Part shown: in pieces, positions 27,586-37,631 of the stretch
Position numbering within the stretch: the stretch's first letter is position 1
How the letters are laid out: each line of letters opens with the position of its first letter
Assembly (NCBI RefSeq): GCF_004770145.1
Contig: NZ_RQFW01000018.1
Span: forward strand, 62,001-126,000
Length of the DNA stretch: 64,000 bases
Origin: Leptospira bourretii
Lineage (GTDB): Bacteria > Spirochaetota > Leptospiria > Leptospirales > Leptospiraceae
Reading direction: 5' to 3'
Made by a program: the position numbers and the translations under genes
Notes under the pieces: generated by a model
Told to the model about the DNA's origin: nothing
The model's database searches: none
What the model saw: only the letters and a program-made list of their open reading frames with translations

Positions 27586-28742
27586 ATAGTCACTCCCCCT
27601 TTCACAAATTCTTTTTGAATATAATTACGTGTTTCTCTATCTTTTTCTAAATACCCTTCCAAATCATTAGGAAAGGAATTCGAAATTTTATTTAGCGCCG
27701 ATTCGATTAACTTGGGAATGGCGGTAAAAGAAATTTTTTCTTCTAAAAATAATGCAACAGCTTCTTCATTGGCTGCATTAAACACACAAGGTGTCGTTCC
27801 CCCTGCCCTTCCCGCTTGGAAAGCCAAACGAAGGCCTGGATAACGATGAAGATCAGGCGGAAAAAATTCCAAGGTCTTCCATGTCCCAGGTTTTCTTTCA
27901 ATTAAAATCTTCGGTGTAGGCGCTGGATAAAACAAAGAATGAGCAATGGGATAAATCATATCAGGATGGCTTGTGTATTGCAAACAAGCACCGTCCATGG
28001 TTTCAATGATTCCGTGGGTTAGTGATTGTGGGTGGATCACCACTTCAATTTCGTCATAAGAAAATCCAAATAAATAATGAGCTTCAATCACTTCGAGACC
28101 CTTATTGATAAGGCCCGCAGAGTCTACGGTGATTTTTGGCCCCATCGACCAAGTAGGATGATTTAATGCCTGTTTTACGGATACATGTTCCAATTCTTCG
28201 ATAGGAAGGGTTCGAAAACTCCCTCCCGAGGCCGTGAGAGTGATGGCGCGAATATTGGATCTTTTTTCTCGTTCAATGAGCTGAAAGAGTGCATTATGTT
28301 CGGAATCCACTGGGACCATCAAGGTATTGTGTTTTGCCACCAAACGGTTGATCAGTGGACCAAAGGTCACGAGTGTTTCTTTATTGGCGATGGCAATTTT
28401 TTTACCGGCTTCGATGGCGGCGATAGTAGGCCTTACCCCTCTGGCACCCACAACGGCTGTCACGACCACAGAAACAGAAGGAAGACGAACTAAATCAGAT
28501 AGTGATTCCTCTCCATAGAGAATAGTTGTGGATTTGTATTTGGATCCGAGGCTACCTTCTAACTTCGAATCGGTGATCGAAATCACTTCTGGAGAAAATT
28601 CATCAATAAGAGATTTCGCAAGATCTAAATTGGAATGAACCGAAAAACTATGTAAAGAAAAGGAATCTCGAAATTGACGGAGTACCTTCACTGTCGAAGT
28701 GCCAACAGAACCAGAAATTCCTAATACGGATACTCCAACCAT
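27582..28742 (-). CDS. dxr: 1-deoxy-D-xylulose-5-phosphate reductoisomerase
   Basis: Second enzyme of the MEP pathway, making 2-C-methylerythritol 4-phosphate with NADPH. The 386-residue product has the NADPH motif [40 protein letters not shown] with the metal-binding Asp/Glu, and LTASGGSFR and [16 protein letters not shown] in the substrate site. It sits between cdsA and rseP, a common bacterial order, and its stop overlaps the rseP start. Confidence 0.97.
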   Translation of the reverse strand: MVGVSVLGISGSVGTSTVKVLRQFRDSFSLHSFSVHSNLDLAKSLIDEFSPEVISITDSKLEGSLGSKYKSTTILYGEESLSDLVRLPSVSVVVTAVVGARGVRPTIAAIEAGKKIAIANKETLVTFGPLINRLVAKHNTLMVPVDSEHNALFQLIEREKRSNIRAITLTASGGSFRTLPIEELEHVSVKQALNHPTWSMGPKITVDSAGLINKGLEVIEAHYLFGFSYDEIEVVIHPQSLTHGIIETMDGACLQYTSHPDMIYPIAHSLFYPAPTPKILIERKPGTWKTLEFFPPDLHRYPGLRLAFQAGRAGGTTPCVFNAANEEAVALFLEEKISFTAIPKLIESALNKISNSFPNDLEGYLEKDRETRNYIQKEFVKGGVTI

Positions 28743-28772
28743 CTAAGCCTTAGACCGATCCCGAACTGAGAA

Positions 28773-29684
28773 TCAGACCGCGTAACCGAGAATTCCCTTA
28801 AATAAGAAATAATAATAAATCACAGGAACGGTAAATAAAAGGGCATCCGCTAAATCTAAAACCCCACCATGGCCAGGAATCAAACTTCCCGAATCTTTGA
28901 TTTTAGCATCTCGTTTCATCGCAGACTCTGCCAAGTCACCCATCACCGAAATGATAGAAACCACAAAAGCCACGATGATGGATTCAATGACTCCAATCGG
29001 CAATTTCACTCCACTAAAATGTTCCCAAGTAAAATTGAGGATTTGAACACCAACAACAGCAGTGATATTTCCAGTCACATACCCTTCCCAAGTTTTTTTA
29101 GGAGAGATCTTGAGACCCGCAGGATGTTTTCCAAACCAACGACCGCCGAAATAAGCACCAGCATCACTCATAAAAGTAATCACAGATACAAGAAAGATAT
29201 AATAAGCACCGAAAGGAAACGCCAAGAGAAGTAAAAAATGTCCAATAGGAATCGCTAAATAGATTGGCCCTAAAATGGTAGCACTCGCCGAAAACAAAGC
29301 ACCGTCTAACGGGCGTTTCAGAATTTGCAAAATCCAAACGGTCAGAGAAAGGGCAACGAGTAAAAAAGGAATCGGGTGGAATCCTTCTCGGAGGATCTTA
29401 GAAAGTTGTAAAACAAAAGCAGGAGGAGTGACTTCAAATTGAAGGCCTAAAAACTGAATGTAGTATACAGTAAAAATCAAAAGGGAAAAGAGAAGTCCCG
29501 TTCCAAAAAAAGGTTTGGAATCTTCTCTTCTGCAAAATGCATACAATTCTTTTAAACCCAAGTAGATGGTAATACAACCAAAGGCATAGAATTCCAAATA
29601 GTAAAAGGAACTATGGAAAATCATAAACACATATACAAAAGTGAGTACGATTGCAGATAGAATACGGAGTGTTGTCTCACTCAT
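28773..29684 (-). CDS. cdsA: Phosphatidate cytidylyltransferase
   Basis: Makes CDP-diacylglycerol from phosphatidic acid and CTP; an integral membrane enzyme with about eight hydrophobic helices in 303 residues. SDAGAYFGGRWFGKHP and KISPKKTWEG are typical, as is KRDAKIKDSGSLIPGHGG. The end of the family signature, normally D-R-x-D after GHGGhh, here reads GHGGVLDLADALLF: the arginine is replaced by leucine. The gene is otherwise intact and overlaps uppS by 4 bp, so it is probably functional and the change may be a lineage feature. Confidence 0.94.
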   Translation of the reverse strand: MSETTLRILSAIVLTFVYVFMIFHSSFYYLEFYAFGCITIYLGLKELYAFCRREDSKPFFGTGLLFSLLIFTVYYIQFLGLQFEVTPPAFVLQLSKILREGFHPIPFLLVALSLTVWILQILKRPLDGALFSASATILGPIYLAIPIGHFLLLLAFPFGAYYIFLVSVITFMSDAGAYFGGRWFGKHPAGLKISPKKTWEGYVTGNITAVVGVQILNFTWEHFSGVKLPIGVIESIIVAFVVSIISVMGDLAESAMKRDAKIKDSGSLIPGHGGVLDLADALLFTVPVIYYYFLFKGILGYAV

Positions 29685-30394
29685 AACAAACCACCAAATT
29701 TACGTTTTCGGGAATCAAAAAAAAGAAGGGCTTCTTCCAAAGAAGTTCTTCCAAAGTCCGGCCAAAGTGTATTCGTAAAATACATTTCAGCATAGGCACT
29801 CTGCCACAAAAGAAAATTGGAAATCCTTTGTTCTCCCGCAGTTCTGATCAATAAATCTACCGGCGGCAAAGGGAATGTATACAAATATTTTTCAAATTCT
29901 TTGGGACTAATGGGTTTGTCCAAAGATTCTTTTTTGGACTTACGCACTGCCATGATCCTAGAAAAATTACTCAGGATCTCTTCATGTCCACCATAGTTCA
30001 AACAAAAGTTGGCGGTGAGTTTTTTGTTCTTTTTTGTGACCGCCATCGCATGGTCAATTTTACTTAAAACAGTTTTAGAAAGTTTATTCCGTGCTCCGCT
30101 GTGGTGGATCCGAATTCCCTTGGAATGGATGGTATCAAGCCTTGTTTCAATAAACTCAACTAACAAACCAAAGATGGCTTGGATTTCGGTGATAGGGCGT
30201 TTCCAGTTTTCTGTAGAAAAAGCATATAGAGAGATATTGGGGATTTTGTATTCCAAAGCCACATCCAAAAGGCGATCGATAGCGTTCGCCCCTTCTCTGT
30301 GGCCTTCGGTTCTTTTTTTCCCTTGGCTTTCGGCCCACCTTCCATTTCCGTCCATGATGACAGCAATGTGGGCAGGGATTGTGTTCAACTTCAT
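29681..30394 (-). CDS. uppS: Undecaprenyl diphosphate synthase (cis-prenyltransferase)
   Basis: Builds the C55 lipid carrier for peptidoglycan and O-antigen. The 237-residue product has MDGNGRWAESQGKKRTEGH (catalytic Asp and diphosphate site), LYAFSTENWKRP, and DLLIRTAGEQRISNFLLWQ (conserved RxxxxxRxSxFxxWQ region). The gene lies 6 bp after frr and overlaps cdsA by 4 bp. Confidence 0.96.
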   Translation of the reverse strand: MKLNTIPAHIAVIMDGNGRWAESQGKKRTEGHREGANAIDRLLDVALEYKIPNISLYAFSTENWKRPITEIQAIFGLLVEFIETRLDTIHSKGIRIHHSGARNKLSKTVLSKIDHAMAVTKKNKKLTANFCLNYGGHEEILSNFSRIMAVRKSKKESLDKPISPKEFEKYLYTFPLPPVDLLIRTAGEQRISNFLLWQSAYAEMYFTNTLWPDFGRTSLEEALLFFDSRKRKFGGLL

Positions 30395-30400
30395 AGGAAA

Positions 30401-30952
30401 TTAAAGAGTGGTGATCTCTTTTTCTTTTTCCTTTTCTAAATCTCCCAATTTGGCAATATAAGAATCCGTAATTTTTTGGATTTTATCTTGGTGGCCTTTG
30501 AGTTCATCTTGGGACATTTCTGCCTGGTGTTTTTTTAATTCATCATTGGCATCACGACGGATATTACGAATCGCAACTTTTTTTTCTTCGGCCCTTTGTT
30601 TGACCACTTTTGCCAATTCTTTCCGTCTTTCCCCTGTTAGTTCAGGAATATTAATACGAATGCTAGAACCGTCGTTATTTGGCGTAAGTCCAAGACTTGC
30701 AGCAAAAATTGCTTTTTCAATGTCTTTCAACATTCCTTTTTCAAAAGGAGTGATGAGAATCATACGAGGTTCTGGACAAGCAATTTTACCAAGTTGGTTC
30801 AGTGGTGTGAGTGTTCCGTAATAGTCCACTCTTACATCTTCCACCATCATAGGATTTGCTTTCCCCGTACGAATGGTACCGAAGTCTTTTTTCAAAGCCT
30901 CAACCGTTTTGTCCATTTTGGACTGCATGGATTTTATAATTTCATCTACCAT
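30401..30952 (-). CDS. frr: Ribosome recycling factor
   Basis: Splits ribosomes after termination together with EF-G. The 183 residues form the usual three-helix bundle plus beta domain: [20 protein letters not shown] at the N-terminus, [17 protein letters not shown], and [20 protein letters not shown] with [14 protein letters not shown]. It overlaps pyrH by 11 bp, the usual pyrH-frr arrangement, and precedes uppS. Confidence 0.97.
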   Translation of the reverse strand: MVDEIIKSMQSKMDKTVEALKKDFGTIRTGKANPMMVEDVRVDYYGTLTPLNQLGKIACPEPRMILITPFEKGMLKDIEKAIFAASLGLTPNNDGSSIRINIPELTGERRKELAKVVKQRAEEKKVAIRNIRRDANDELKKHQAEMSQDELKGHQDKIQKITDSYIAKLGDLEKEKEKEITTL

Positions 30953-31688
30953 CTAAAATCACTTCCTCTGAATTGGAGATTAGTGTACCAATTGGCTCTC
31001 CATCGATTAATTTTCTTAAATTTCCTGCTTTAAAAATATCAAACACGATAATGGGCATATTATTGTCCATACAGAGACTAAGAGCAGTTGAATCCATTAC
31101 CTTTAACCGGTGTTTAATGGACTCCATAAAAGAAACTTCTAAGTAACGTTTTGCACTAGGATCTTTTTTAGGATCTGCGGTGTACACTCCGTCCACTTTT
31201 GTGGCTTTCAGGATGACTTCACATCCAACTTCCACAGCCCGAAGGGATGCAGTTGTATCCGTTGTAAAATACGGATTTCCTGTCCCACCAGCAAATATAA
31301 TGACACGATTTTTTTCTAAATGGCGAACCGCACGTCTACGAATATAAGGTTCTGCAACGGATTTCATTTCGATGGCGGAAAGAACTCGGGTAAACATCCC
31401 TTGTTTTTCGCATGCATCCTGTAAGGCGAGACCATTCATGATGGTGCCGAGCATTCCCATGTAGTCTGCCGTTGCTCTGTCCATTCCGGACTTTGCTAAA
31501 GTTTCGCCACGGATCATATTTCCACCGCCCACAACGACGGCAACTTCCAGACCTAAGTCATGAACTTCTTTGATTTGTCCGGCAAGTGAGAATGTTTTGT
31601 TGGTATCAATACCAAGTTCACCCTCACCGGCGAGAGCCTCGCCGGAGATTTTAATTAGGATTCGTTTGAAACGCGGACTAGTTCCCAC
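30942..31688 (-). CDS. pyrH: Uridylate kinase (UMP kinase)
   Basis: Amino-acid-kinase-fold enzyme phosphorylating UMP. In 248 residues: [70 protein letters not shown] and [15 protein letters not shown]. It overlaps both neighbours, tsf by 11 bp and frr by 11 bp, within the rpsB-tsf-pyrH-frr operon. Confidence 0.97.
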   Translation of the reverse strand: MGTSPRFKRILIKISGEALAGEGELGIDTNKTFSLAGQIKEVHDLGLEVAVVVGGGNMIRGETLAKSGMDRATADYMGMLGTIMNGLALQDACEKQGMFTRVLSAIEMKSVAEPYIRRRAVRHLEKNRVIIFAGGTGNPYFTTDTTASLRAVEVGCEVILKATKVDGVYTADPKKDPSAKRYLEVSFMESIKHRLKVMDSTALSLCMDNNMPIIVFDIFKAGNLRKLIDGEPIGTLISNSEEVILDGR

Positions 31689-32274
31689 CTACTTGGAACC
31701 TCGAGAACCTACCAACAGTAATGTTCTCTCCAAACTTCGCAATGGCTTCTTGGAGAAGGTCATTGATGGTTTTGGAGTTGTCACGAATCGATTTTTGGTG
31801 GATGAGACAAATCTCTTCAAAGTATTTTTTCATTTTACCAGGAAGAATCTTTTCGATTTGGTCTGCTTTTTTACCTTCTTTTTCAAGAAGAGCTTTTTGC
31901 ACACTCATCTCATTGTCAATTTCTGACTGAGGAATGGATTCCTCGTTTACGTAAAGTGGATTCATCGCAGTGATTTGAAGAGCTATCTCTTTTCCAAGAG
32001 CTTCAAACGCTTCATTGTTTGCAACGAAGTCAGTTTCACAGTTGAGTTCGACAAGAACTCCTGTTTTTCCTGTTCCGTGGATGTAAGCGATGACTTTTCC
32101 TTCACCAGTTTCACGACCAGCACGTTTCGCTGCTTTCGCTAAACCTTTTTCTCTTAAGTATGTAACTGCTTTTTCAATATCGCCACCCTTTTCTTCGAGG
32201 GCTTTTTTGCAGTCCATCATCCCCGCGCCTGTACGTTCGCGGAGATCTTTAATTTGTTCGGAGCTAACTGCCAT
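31678..32274 (-). CDS. tsf: Elongation factor Ts
   Basis: Nucleotide exchange factor for EF-Tu. The 198-residue length is the short form, with one core subdomain, as in Thermus and many other bacteria, compared with about 283 in E. coli. The N-terminal UBA-like domain [20 protein letters not shown] and the EF-Tu contact region [18 protein letters not shown] are clear. It starts 5 bp after rpsB. Confidence 0.97.
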   Translation of the reverse strand: MAVSSEQIKDLRERTGAGMMDCKKALEEKGGDIEKAVTYLREKGLAKAAKRAGRETGEGKVIAYIHGTGKTGVLVELNCETDFVANNEAFEALGKEIALQITAMNPLYVNEESIPQSEIDNEMSVQKALLEKEGKKADQIEKILPGKMKKYFEEICLIHQKSIRDNSKTINDLLQEAIAKFGENITVGRFSRFQVGGN

Positions 32275-32279
32275 TCGTA

Positions 32280-33167
32280 TTATCCTTCTGTAGTAGGTTT
32301 TACTTCTGCTACTGTTTCCGCTGCTTTTTTAGCAGCTTCTGCATCAACAGGGATGTCTTTTGCAACTGGAGGAAGTTCATCGTCCATAATGAATTTTCCA
32401 GACTCATCATACTCACCTTGGTATTCAAGAGCAAGTTGTTCTGCGTCCATATCTTCAGCAAAATTAGTTTGGATGACTTCTCCACCTGTTCCTTCGAGTA
32501 CAGCATTTGCCATAGTATCAAGGAATAAAGAAATTGCACGGATCGCATCATCGTTACCTGGAATTGGGTAATCGATTGGTTCCGGATCACAGTTTGTATC
32601 AATCACTGCGAACACTTTCAAACCAAGTTTTTTAGCTTCTTTCACAGCAATTTCTTCTTTTTTAGGATCGATCACAAAAAGAATCTCAGGCACAACTGCC
32701 ATATCCTTAATTCCACCAAGTGTTTGACGGAGTTTTTCTAACTCACGTTTGAGAGATAATGCTTCTTTTTTAGTTCTAGCTTCTTGTTCGAAAGAGTTGT
32801 TCTCTTCCATTTGCTCTAGTCTTTTCAAACGAGCAATTGACTTCTTCACTGTGTTCCAGTTAGTCAAAAGACCACCTAACCAACGGTTAGATACATAGTA
32901 CATACTGCACGCTTGTGCGGCTCTTTCAATCGCGCCACGAGCTTGTTTTTTAGTTCCTACAAAAAGAACTTTCTTACCTTGACCGGTAAGTTTTTTCAAA
33001 GCATCGTAAGCTTCTTTTGTTTTTTGAACTGTCTTTTGAAGGTCGATGATGTGAATTCCGTTACGAGCCGTATAAACATAAGGACTCATTTTTGGATTCC
33101 AACGACGTGTTTGGTGACCGAAGTGTACGCCTGCTTCTAGCAGACTTTTCATGGAAATTACTGACAT
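32280..33167 (-). CDS. rpsB: 30S ribosomal protein S2
   Basis: 295-residue small-subunit protein. It has [68 protein letters not shown] and AIRAISLF, all typical of S2. A C-terminal acidic and alanine-rich tail of about 60 residues extends beyond the E. coli form. It leads the rpsB-tsf-pyrH-frr run, preceded by a small membrane protein gene 2 bp upstream. Confidence 0.97.
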   Translation of the reverse strand: MSVISMKSLLEAGVHFGHQTRRWNPKMSPYVYTARNGIHIIDLQKTVQKTKEAYDALKKLTGQGKKVLFVGTKKQARGAIERAAQACSMYYVSNRWLGGLLTNWNTVKKSIARLKRLEQMEENNSFEQEARTKKEALSLKRELEKLRQTLGGIKDMAVVPEILFVIDPKKEEIAVKEAKKLGLKVFAVIDTNCDPEPIDYPIPGNDDAIRAISLFLDTMANAVLEGTGGEVIQTNFAEDMDAEQLALEYQGEYDESGKFIMDDELPPVAKDIPVDAEAAKKAAETVAEVKPTTEG

Positions 33168-33169
33168 AG

Positions 33170-33403
33170 TTACCCCTTTTTTAATGCGAGATATCCAGAC
33201 GCTACAAGACCAACGATACTTGCAGGGGTTAGCTGGAACTCGACTTTAATTATGTAAAGCTCGAGAGATACTGGTGATTCGAACAAATACCGAGAGAGGT
33301 AAGTTGTACCAAGAAGTCGATCGAGGACCACTCCAGCCACAGCTCCCGCCATCAGTCCCAAAAATAGCACGAGAAGCAGGTTCCCGATTTGGGTTTTGTT
33401 CAT
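33170..33403 (-). CDS. Small membrane protein, DUF4321-like
   Basis: 77-residue protein with one hydrophobic helix near residues 8-28 ([20 protein letters not shown]) and a second near the C-terminus ([14 protein letters not shown]). The layout of two helices around a short beta-type segment ending in an FQLTP-like strand resembles DUF4321. It ends 2 bp before rpsB, so it is probably the first gene of that operon, which is odd because rpsB usually leads. Function unknown. Confidence 0.7.
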   Translation of the reverse strand: MNKTQIGNLLLVLFLGLMAGAVAGVVLDRLLGTTYLSRYLFESPVSLELYIIKVEFQLTPASIVGLVASGYLALKKG

Positions 33404-33721
33404 CCAAAAGCACCTTTGTCAAGCTTTCCTGTCAGGATTTGGAATTTAGGCAGATTGTCAAGGGGAAAGGAATTTAAGGGCTTCGAAATGGAATTTTGGG
33501 AACACCTTTTTCGAAAATGGCCGTGAAACTTAGGCAAAATCCCTTTTTTTGTGGGGCGGCTCCCATCCTTTCCTAAAGCTAGAACGAATTGGGTAAGGAC
33601 CGGGCTCTCCGTTCCAATCTACGATTTCCACTACGATCCCTGCCGCGGGATTCCGTTGTATTATGTTTTTTATTTTTTCTAAAACAAAAACAATTCTGTG
33701 ACGATTGTTAAATGGCAGTCT
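33404..33721. other. Intergenic region with repeat copy A
   Basis: 318 bp between the DUF4321-like gene (minus) and the small lipoprotein gene (plus). The part next to 33403 should hold the promoter of the rpsB operon; TTGACA-like hexamers read on the minus strand at 33456-33461 and 33417-33422, but no convincing -10 pairs with them. The right part contains the interspersed repeat copy annotated separately. I see no gene in it. Confidence 0.5.
33551..33655 (+). repeat. Interspersed intergenic repeat, copy A
   Basis: The blocks at 33604-33620 (GCTCTCCGTTCCAATCT) and 33624-33638 (ATTTCCACTACGATC) match the reverse strand of 42065-42110 at 27 of 32 positions. Copy A has only ACG between the blocks, where copy B has a CTTTGC/GCAAAG hairpin. 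The outer limits are uncertain; the GC-rich flank from 33551 probably belongs to it. Confidence 0.6.
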
Positions 33722-34066
33722 ATGAAACTCTCCTACTTCACCTTATATCTGTTTTGCTTTCAAAACTGTCTTTTCGGACCCAGTTTTCATGGTCTTGGCA
33801 ATATGAGTTCTGCCGGAGATAGCCAACGAGTTTATTATGATGAAACAAGTGGTAACTTTGAAACCATTGCGAATTTTAGAGGGAACATTGTCAAACTAGG
33901 CACAGTTGTTCCAGACCAAATAGAAAAATTAGAACCCAAACTAAAGAAAAAAAGAACCTGTGAAAGAACTGATGTTGATTTGGTCAAAACTTTTAACTTA
34001 ATTGACGAACGGAGGATCCTTGCGTTCTACGAATCTTCTGGTTTTATATGTATCGAATATTATTAA
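33722..34066 (+). CDS. Small putative lipoprotein
   Basis: 114-residue protein when read from the ATG at 33722 (MKLSYFTLYLFCFQNCLFG). The open frame begins 24 bp earlier, but this start puts the hydrophobic segment at the N-terminus, with a relaxed lipobox ending in FQNC. The mature part includes GLGNMSSAGDSQRVYYDE and a C-terminal FNLIDERRILAFYESSG. No family recognised. It overlaps the next gene by 19 bp, so the two are cotranslated. Confidence 0.6.
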   Translation: MKLSYFTLYLFCFQNCLFGPSFHGLGNMSSAGDSQRVYYDETSGNFETIANFRGNIVKLGTVVPDQIEKLEPKLKKKRTCERTDVDLVKTFNLIDERRILAFYESSGFICIEYY

Positions 34067-35103
34067 TTCTGTTTCTCTGCTTTTCTGCCAGCTGCACAAA
34101 CCTCAGATCCTATAGACAAATCACTTTAGAGAAAAAAGATTACCAAACGATCAAACGTTTGCCATTCATTGGAACTAGTTGTGGTTCAGGAAATTTTTTT
34201 CCAAATGACAAATACAATACTTATTCATTCATCAAAATTTGGGAAGATGGAGAGTTTAGAATCTCCAACTTATCGAGAGAACCATTTGATGCAATTGAAG
34301 ATCTTAGAATTTACCATTCACCTGACCATTTCTGGATGATATTTTTTTTACCGCTTTTTGGGAAATACGATTGCGACGAATACCACGTTACAGGGTATCT
34401 ACTGTATCTTGATGAAACATCAAAACAAAAATTAAAAAAGAACTTACAATCAGAAAAAACAAAAACTCCTCCAGACCTTCCAATAATGGTGGTTCGTGAA
34501 TATCGTTTGATGGATTCAGAACTACTTTCACAAAAAAGAAACGAACAAAGAGAAGTGGAAAGGAAAAGAAATTCTAGATATCACAAAGAATCCATGCTAC
34601 TTCCTAAAGTTTGGGATACTAAACCCAAATCGGAAATTGTCAGTATGCCAAACGAAAGACTGATTGATTACTGTTTGGAATTCCCTTATGAATGTGTCAC
34701 AGATCCTAACTACTTGGGTGAAATTCAGCTTAGGAATAAAAAACAAAATGCCGACCTTCCTGATTTTTCTACCAACCTTCAAACAAAAATCAAAGAAACA
34801 AACGATTCCACTTATTTTGGTTGTTATTGTCGTAAAATTCCAGACCTATCCATTTACAGCTCTTGCCCTATCGATCAATTTGGTTTGGATTCAATTTGTA
34901 AAAACAAAAACGATTGTTTAGAAAAAACAAGTGATGAAAGCAAAAAACTTTGTCACAAAAGGTTCAAAGATGATCTATCCATTCTTATGAAAACAAAAGA
35001 ATCAAAAGATAGAATCCACCAAGGAAAAGATAATTTTGAGAGAATGATTTTTTATGCAAGGAAACTTTGGGCTTTAGAGACACTGCGGGAACTAAACAAA
35101 TGA
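34048..35103 (+). CDS. Putative lipoprotein, hypothetical
   Basis: 351-residue protein with an N-terminal signal and lipobox (ILLILFLCFSASC, lipidation expected at that Cys). The middle is a beta-type segment (FIKIWEDGEFRISNLSREPF) and the C-terminal 150 residues are charged with several Cys pairs (YFGCYCRKIPDLSIYSSC; KNKNDCLEKTSDESKKLC) that could form disulfides outside the cytoplasm. No family recognised. It overlaps the preceding lipoprotein gene, and its stop overlaps the methyltransferase fragment by 4 bp. Confidence 0.7.
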   Translation: MYRILLILFLCFSASCTNLRSYRQITLEKKDYQTIKRLPFIGTSCGSGNFFPNDKYNTYSFIKIWEDGEFRISNLSREPFDAIEDLRIYHSPDHFWMIFFLPLFGKYDCDEYHVTGYLLYLDETSKQKLKKNLQSEKTKTPPDLPIMVVREYRLMDSELLSQKRNEQREVERKRNSRYHKESMLLPKVWDTKPKSEIVSMPNERLIDYCLEFPYECVTDPNYLGEIQLRNKKQNADLPDFSTNLQTKIKETNDSTYFGCYCRKIPDLSIYSSCPIDQFGLDSICKNKNDCLEKTSDESKKLCHKRFKDDLSILMKTKESKDRIHQGKDNFERMIFYARKLWALETLRELNK

Positions 35104-35267
35104 ATGTTAAAGAGCACTATGCAAATCATTTTGGAAATATTTATTCTTGGATGGTTGGCGATTGGAAGACAAAAGAATCGGAGTTTCTCGGACTAATCAA
35201 ATTGACTCTGCATAAAAAATATCACCTTGATGTCTTTGATAACAAAAAATTCAAAATGGGAGAGTAA
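35100..35267 (+). pseudogene. Probable remnant of a SAM-dependent methyltransferase
   Basis: 55 codons starting at an ATG that overlaps the previous stop (ATGA). The N-terminal half, VKEHYANHFGNIYSWMVGDW, is the kind of opening seen in class I methyltransferases, but the frame ends at codon 56 with no SAM-binding motif. The last 17 codons (HKKYHLDVFDNKKFKMG) look like a C-terminal tail, so an internal deletion is possible. It could instead be a small expressed peptide gene, given the overlap. Confidence 0.4.
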
Positions 35268-35453
35268 GAAACTAAATAAAATAAACATATTGTGATTGAG
35301 AACAATAAATGAACAATTGAATGACAAAACAGTCTAAACAGTTTCGACAAGTCAATTCACCAAAGCAACATTAATATATAATAACATACCTATTGTTGCA
35401 ATTTTTTCACATAAATCCCTTGCAATGATCTTTCTACATGTTTTCATAGTAGC

Positions 35454-37631
35454 ATGAGACTGATCCTCGTATCCAATAGGTTGCCAGTCCAGTGGGATGG
35501 CACTCCCAATGTAGGTGGTCTTGCAACAGGACTTTCCAGTTTTCTTTCTCACTGGAAATCATTAGGAAATGAAGTGGTTTGGGTGGGCTGGCCAGGAAAG
35601 TCCATTCCCGAAAAAGAACAAAAGTCATACATTAAAAAAATGTGGGAAGAACATGGAACCATTCCTGTTTTTCTAAAACAAAAGTTAGCAGATTCATTTT
35701 ACAATGGATTTTGCAACAAAACCATATGGCCATTATTTCATTATTTTACATCCCATTGCGAATATTCAGATATTACTTTCGAGTCCTACGTAGAGGCAAA
35801 TAATGAATTTGCACGATCGGTCGAAGCGATATACCAACCGGGAGACTGGGTTTGGATCCATGATTATCATTTATTTTTATTACCAGAAATATTAAGAAAA
35901 CTGTTCCCTGACATTTTTTTATCGTTCTTTCTGCATATACCATTTCCAACATTTGAAATTTTTCGCTTGTTGCCAGAACGATTTCGGACAAAAATTCTTA
36001 CTGGAGTATTAGGTGCCGATCTCATTGGATTTCATACCCAAAGTTATACACAATATTTTCTTAGATCTTTATTAAGATGTTTAGGAATAGAAAATGAACG
36101 TGGAATCATTTACTATAAAAATCACTTAACCAAAACTGGCGCATACCCAATGGGTATCAACGTTGAAAACTTTATCCAATATTCAAATTCAAAAGAATGT
36201 GATACCATCGCAAACGAAATCAATAAAAACCACAAAAACTTAAAACAAATTCTTTCGGTCGATAGATTAGACTACACAAAAGGTGTATTACAAAGGTTAA
36301 GTGCTTTTGAACTTTTTTTAAACCAAAATTCGAATTGGATAAAAAAGTGTAAATTCGTTTTGGTTTTAGTTCCTTCCAGAACTGATGTTTCATCTTATTT
36401 ATCTATGAAAAAAGCCATAGATGAAAAAGTAGGCGCTGTCAATGGCTCATATGGCACATTAGATTGGACACCGATTCTTTACCAATACAAGGGATTTCCA
36501 TTCGAAGAACTCGTACCTCTTTATAAAAATACCCACGTTATGTTAGTCACACCATTCCGCGATGGAATGAACCTTGTTGCTAAGGAATTTTTAGTTTCAC
36601 AAAGCTGCGGCATGTTAGTCCTAAGTGAGATGGCAGGCGCAGCAGCAGAACTACCAGAAACAATTTTAGTGAACCCGAATGACTTAAATGGAATGGCCGC
36701 AGCTATTCGAGAAGCAATTGAAATGGATGAAAATGATATTTACTCTCGTAACCATGTAATGATCAATCGTTTAAAAGAAAACACAGTGAATGATTGGGCA
36801 AAGAGAATTTATTCTGACACCGAGGATCTATGTTTAAAAAATTTAGCTTTCCAAACAAAAACCTTATCTCCAAAATCCGATACTTTATTACCTCCAGACA
36901 ATAAACCAATTTTCATTATCTTTGATTATGATGGCACACTTGTTCCTTTCGAATCTTTGCCTCACTTAGCTGTTCCGAAAAAGGAATTACTCAATTCATT
37001 ATCAACATTATTGGAATTTCCGAATATATCTATAGCAATTATAAGTGGAAGAAATAAATCTTTCCTCGAAGAAACTTTTCAAAATCTCCCTTTGCATTTG
37101 GTAGCCGAACATGGTGCTTGGCATAGAGCACCTTACGGAGAGAGGTGGACTTCGTTACATTCATCAAACTTAGAATGGAAAGAGCAAATCAAAAACCACC
37201 TAAATGAATTTACGAAAAGAGTTCCTGGATCATTTACTGAGGAAAAAGAATTCTCCCTAGTTTGGCATTTTAGAAACGCAGATCCTGATATTGGACTAAA
37301 TGCCGCAAGAGAAATGTTAGATGAATTATCACAAATATCATCTAATAGTGGTTTCTTCGTTCAGCGTGGTAATAAAATTATTGAAGTTAGAGATTATGGT
37401 ACCGGGAAAGGAAAAGCTGCCATAAAAATAGTCCCCAACGCAGATTTAAACGTATTTGTATTTGGAGACGATACAACAGATGAGGATATGTTCCGGGAAT
37501 TACCAGATTCTGTGACTTCCGTAAAAATTGGGAATTCAGAAACTATCGCAAAATACCGGTTTAATGCACCTGAAGAGGTCCAAGAATGGATTTATAGCTT
37601 AATATCCCACCTAAAACAGGAATCCAAATGA
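35454..37631 (+). CDS. Fused trehalose-6-phosphate synthase/phosphatase
   Basis: 725-residue cytoplasmic bifunctional enzyme. The first 470 residues or so are a GT20 trehalose-6-phosphate synthase: SNRLPVQWDGTPNVGGLATG, WIHDYHLFLLPEILRK, LHIPFPTFEIFRLLP, SVDRLDYTKGVLQRL and TPFRDGMNLVAKEFL. The last 240 are a HAD-type phosphatase: IIFDYDGTLVPFE (DxDGT) and FVFGDDTTDEDMF (GDDxTDE). It should turn UDP-glucose and glucose-6-phosphate into trehalose in one chain (otsA and otsB functions). Overlap of 4 bp with the next gene gives a coupled two-gene module. The surrounding AT-rich accessory sequence could reflect transfer, but this is not shown. Confidence 0.95.
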   Translation: MRLILVSNRLPVQWDGTPNVGGLATGLSSFLSHWKSLGNEVVWVGWPGKSIPEKEQKSYIKKMWEEHGTIPVFLKQKLADSFYNGFCNKTIWPLFHYFTSHCEYSDITFESYVEANNEFARSVEAIYQPGDWVWIHDYHLFLLPEILRKLFPDIFLSFFLHIPFPTFEIFRLLPERFRTKILTGVLGADLIGFHTQSYTQYFLRSLLRCLGIENERGIIYYKNHLTKTGAYPMGINVENFIQYSNSKECDTIANEINKNHKNLKQILSVDRLDYTKGVLQRLSAFELFLNQNSNWIKKCKFVLVLVPSRTDVSSYLSMKKAIDEKVGAVNGSYGTLDWTPILYQYKGFPFEELVPLYKNTHVMLVTPFRDGMNLVAKEFLVSQSCGMLVLSEMAGAAAELPETILVNPNDLNGMAAAIREAIEMDENDIYSRNHVMINRLKENTVNDWAKRIYSDTEDLCLKNLAFQTKTLSPKSDTLLPPDNKPIFIIFDYDGTLVPFESLPHLAVPKKELLNSLSTLLEFPNISIAIISGRNKSFLEETFQNLPLHLVAEHGAWHRAPYGERWTSLHSSNLEWKEQIKNHLNEFTKRVPGSFTEEKEFSLVWHFRNADPDIGLNAAREMLDELSQISSNSGFFVQRGNKIIEVRDYGTGKGKAAIKIVPNADLNVFVFGDDTTDEDMFRELPDSVTSVKIGNSETIAKYRFNAPEEVQEWIYSLISHLKQESK

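Noticed and set aside
33417..33461. Two TTGACA-like hexamers upstream of the rpsB operon
   Set aside because: No -10 at a usable distance could be matched, so I do not call a promoter.
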